Assembly: GCF_027912415.1 (NCBI RefSeq)
Contig: NZ_CP115175.1
Span: 806,001 to 870,000 of the forward strand
Length of the DNA: 64,000 nt
Origin: Homoserinibacter sp. YIM 151385
Lineage (GTDB): Bacteria > Actinomycetota > Actinomycetes > Actinomycetales > Microbacteriaceae
Direction: 5' to 3'
A program made the translations under genes and the position numbers. Shown here one piece after another: positions 62,332 to 64,000 of this stretch; the first letter of the stretch is position 1; each line of letters begins with the position of its first letter. The notes beneath the pieces were generated by a model. That model had not been told where the DNA came from and made no database searches. It was given only the letters and a program-made list of their open reading frames with translations.

Positions 62332-63163
62332 GGATCCGGCCGATCGGCTCGCGCTTCTCCGCCTGGAAGCGATCCTCGGTGCGGCCCATCGCCCAGTAGC
62401 CCGAGAGCGACACCTGCGTGCGCTCGAGCCCGCGCTGCGCGAAGAGCACGTCGCGCAGCCGCTTCATGGTCTCCCGCTCGCCGTGGACGAAGGCGTGGAC
62501 GCGCCCCTCGAGCCAGTCGGCGTCGGCCACGGCATCCACGAGCACGGCCGACGCGCCGGGCCGCTCCGGCGCACGATGCAGCCAGCGGAGCTCGACGCCC
62601 TCCGGGCGCCGCAGCGGGATCTCGTCGGCCGCGCCGTCGACCTCGACGAAGGCGAGCCCCCGGGCCGCCGGGTCCATCGCCTCGAGGGCGGCCGCGATCG
62701 CGGGGAGCGCCGACTCGTCGCCGGCGAGGAGGTGCCAGTCGGCCTCCGGATCGGGCGAGTAGGCGCCGCCCGGTCCCGACATCGTGAGCCGCTGCCCGGG
62801 TGCGGCGCGGTCCGCCCATGGGCCCGCGAGCCCCTCGTCGCCGTGCACGACGAAGTCGATCGCGAGGCGGCCGGCGTCGAGGTCGAGCTCGCGCACCGTG
62901 TAGGTGCGCGTCACCGGCAGGTCCTCCGGCGCGAGGCGCTCGCGGAGCGCGACCGGGTCGTAGGGCGGCTCGAGTCCGAGCCCGGGCTTCGCGAACCAGA
63001 GCTTCACGTAGCGGTCGGCGAAGCCGTTGTCGGCGAAGCCCGCGAGCTCCTCGCCGCCCAGGTGGACGCGCACGAGGTGCGGTGCGAGCTGCTCGCGGCG
63101 GAGCACCTCGAGCGTGATCTGGGGGCGGGGCGGGCGCGGCGCGCGCGGAGCGTCAGGGGTCAC
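62324..63163 (-). CDS. Siderophore-interacting protein (FAD-dependent ferric reductase)
   Basis: The protein has 279 residues. VTRTYTVRELD is the FAD-binding motif, DFVVHGDEGLAGPWADRA and the NAD(P)-domain LLAGDESALPAIAAALEAM follow, and the C-terminal SLSGYWAMGRTEDRF is typical of SIP/ViuB proteins. It reduces ferric siderophores in the cytosol to release iron. No siderophore transporter lies in the window. GTG 63163 has AAGGA upstream. Confidence 0.92.
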   Translation of the reverse strand: MTPDAPRAPRPPRPQITLEVLRREQLAPHLVRVHLGGEELAGFADNGFADRYVKLWFAKPGLGLEPPYDPVALRERLAPEDLPVTRTYTVRELDLDAGRLAIDFVVHGDEGLAGPWADRAAPGQRLTMSGPGGAYSPDPEADWHLLAGDESALPAIAAALEAMDPAARGLAFVEVDGAADEIPLRRPEGVELRWLHRAPERPGASAVLVDAVADADWLEGRVHAFVHGERETMKRLRDVLFAQRGLERTQVSLSGYWAMGRTEDRFQAEKREPIGRILS

Positions 63164-63305
63164 GGGATCCTTCCGGTGGTGCCGGGCGCCGAGGTCGCGC
63201 CCGCGAGCGCGAGCCTAGCCGCGGCGTGGCCGGCCGCGCCGGGCCGTCTTGCCATTTCGGCACGACGGCTTGCCGGGATGCCACCGCGGGCGCGAGGATC
63301 CCGGC

Positions 63306-63941
63306 ATGGACGACCGCACGAGCGCCGCCGAGTTCTGGGAGGCGCGCTACGCCGGCACGGAGCACGCCTGGTCCGGACGCGTCAACCGCGTCCTCGAGGC
63401 GGAGGCGGGGCGCCTGGACCCGGGCACCGCGATCGACCTCGGCTGCGGCGAGGGCGGCGACGCCGTCTGGCTGGCCGCGCAGGGCTGGCAGACGACCGGC
63501 GTCGACCTCTCCCCCACGGCGATCGCGCGCGGCCGCGCGGCCGCCGACGCCGCCGGCATCCCGCCGGGTCGGCTGGAGCTCATCGCGGCGGACCTCGCGG
63601 ACTGGATGCCGGTCTCGGCGGCGGACCTCGTCACGGCATCCTTCCTGCAGTCATGGCCGGTCGAGATCCCGCGTGCGGCGATCCTCCGTCGCGCGACCGG
63701 CTTCGTCGCGGCCGGCGGGGGGCTGCTCGTGACGGCGCACGTCGCGCCGCCGTCGTGGGTCGATCCCGAGACGGTGGCGGATCACCCGTTCGCGTCGCCG
63801 GAGGAGGACCTCGCGGCGCTCGAACTCGACCGGTCGGCATGGGAGGTGGAGCTCGTGGAGCGCCGCGAGCGCGAGCTCACGGGCCCGGACGGGCAGGCGG
63901 GCACGATCCTCGACGGGATCGTGCTGGTGCGGCGGCGCTGA
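63306..63941 (+). CDS. Class I SAM-dependent methyltransferase
   Basis: The protein has 211 residues. FWEARYAGTEHAWSGRVNRVL is an N-terminal motif shared with tellurite/thiol methyltransferase-like proteins; AIDLGCGEGGDAVWLAAQG is SAM motif I and TTGVDLSPTAIARGRAAA motif II. The substrate is unknown. ATG 63306 follows GAGGAT by six bases, a weak -10. It is divergent from the siderophore-interacting gene (142-bp gap). Confidence 0.88.
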   Translation: MDDRTSAAEFWEARYAGTEHAWSGRVNRVLEAEAGRLDPGTAIDLGCGEGGDAVWLAAQGWQTTGVDLSPTAIARGRAAADAAGIPPGRLELIAADLADWMPVSAADLVTASFLQSWPVEIPRAAILRRATGFVAAGGGLLVTAHVAPPSWVDPETVADHPFASPEEDLAALELDRSAWEVELVERRERELTGPDGQAGTILDGIVLVRRR

Positions 63942-63949
63942 GCGCCGCC
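63931..63949. terminator. Hairpin over the methyltransferase stop codon
   Basis: GGCGGCGC and GCGCCGCC form a perfect 8-bp stem around TGA, the stop codon of the methyltransferase gene. A gene on the other strand ends eight bases further on. No T-run is present, so termination is likely but not proven. Confidence 0.4.
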
Positions 63950-63956
63950 GCCCCGG

Positions 63957-64000
63957 CTACTCGGCTCCGCCGCCGTCCTCGGCGCGCTCGAGCTCGGCGA
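63957..64000 (-). CDS. C-terminal end of an unidentified minus-strand gene
   Basis: Read on the minus strand, the window's last bases give AELERAEDGGGAE followed by TAG (63959-63957). The acidic tail and codon choice look like the end of a real protein, convergent with the methyltransferase gene. Only 14 codons are visible, so the product cannot be named and the gene itself is uncertain. Confidence 0.35.
   Translation of the reverse strand, partial: AELERAEDGGGAE

Overview
The window is a chromosomal stretch of a high-GC actinobacterium, most likely a member of the Microbacteriaceae. The evidence is an actinobacterial dcw cluster (no ftsA; sepF and divIVA next to ftsZ), a block resembling mycobacterial idsA/Rv2175c/pknL, class II DAHP synthase, a GarA-type FHA protein beside MerR regulators, and many start codons lying 6-8 bases after a TANNNT -10 box (leaderless mRNAs). 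I see no rRNA, tRNA, insertion sequence, prophage or CRISPR array. Almost all of the DNA is coding and base use is even, so this is core chromosome rather than an island.

Layout. 1-1716: the 5' end of hisD (minus) and three small plus-strand genes. 1886-25000: a minus-strand run mraZ-rsmH-ftsL-ftsI-murE-murF-mraY-murD-ftsW-murG-murC-ftsQ-ftsZ-yggS-sepF-divIVA-lspA-rluD-dnaE, mostly coupled by overlaps of a few bases. 25001-30643: mraZ control region, DUF3040 gene, polyprenyl diphosphate synthase, Rv2175c-like DNA-binding protein, LysM wall protein and a PASTA Ser/Thr kinase. 30669-41040: DAHP synthase, acyltransferase, ROK kinase, acyl-CoA ligase, peptide deformylase, MinD-like ATPase and pyruvate carboxylase. 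41151-44540: orphan ParA, two MerR regulators (the second FtsR-like), GarA-like FHA protein and PgsA. 44592-55744: small enzymes, a protealysin-like protease with its emfourin inhibitor, GH15, cysE-cysK, and an MFS/GntR pair. 55745-64000: a small ORF with a structured leader and a 90-residue protein, YchJ, TetR, a bioY-ligase-thiolase-ecfA-ecfT operon facing a BioQ-type TetR, a siderophore-interacting protein and a methyltransferase.

Most interesting signals. (1) mraZ, ftsZ and the first MerR gene share an element containing GTGTCGCG (GACAC on the coding strand) about 95-120 bases before their start codons, and ftsZ and the MerR gene also share a 19-bp dyad (YTCAA-N7-TTGAGG type) just before the start. 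This looks like a cell-division regulon visible inside one window, probably under the FtsR-like MerR and a WhiA/WhiB-type factor. (2) mraZ has three GTGG boxes at exact 10-bp period, with more boxes in opposite orientation behind a 26-bp palindrome. (3) A biotin-uptake operon carries an uncharacterised CoA ligase and a divergent thiolase lacking canonical catalytic residues, facing a TetR gene across two perfect TGAAC-N3-GTTCA operators. (4) A protealysin/emfourin pair is translationally coupled to an S4 RNA-binding gene.
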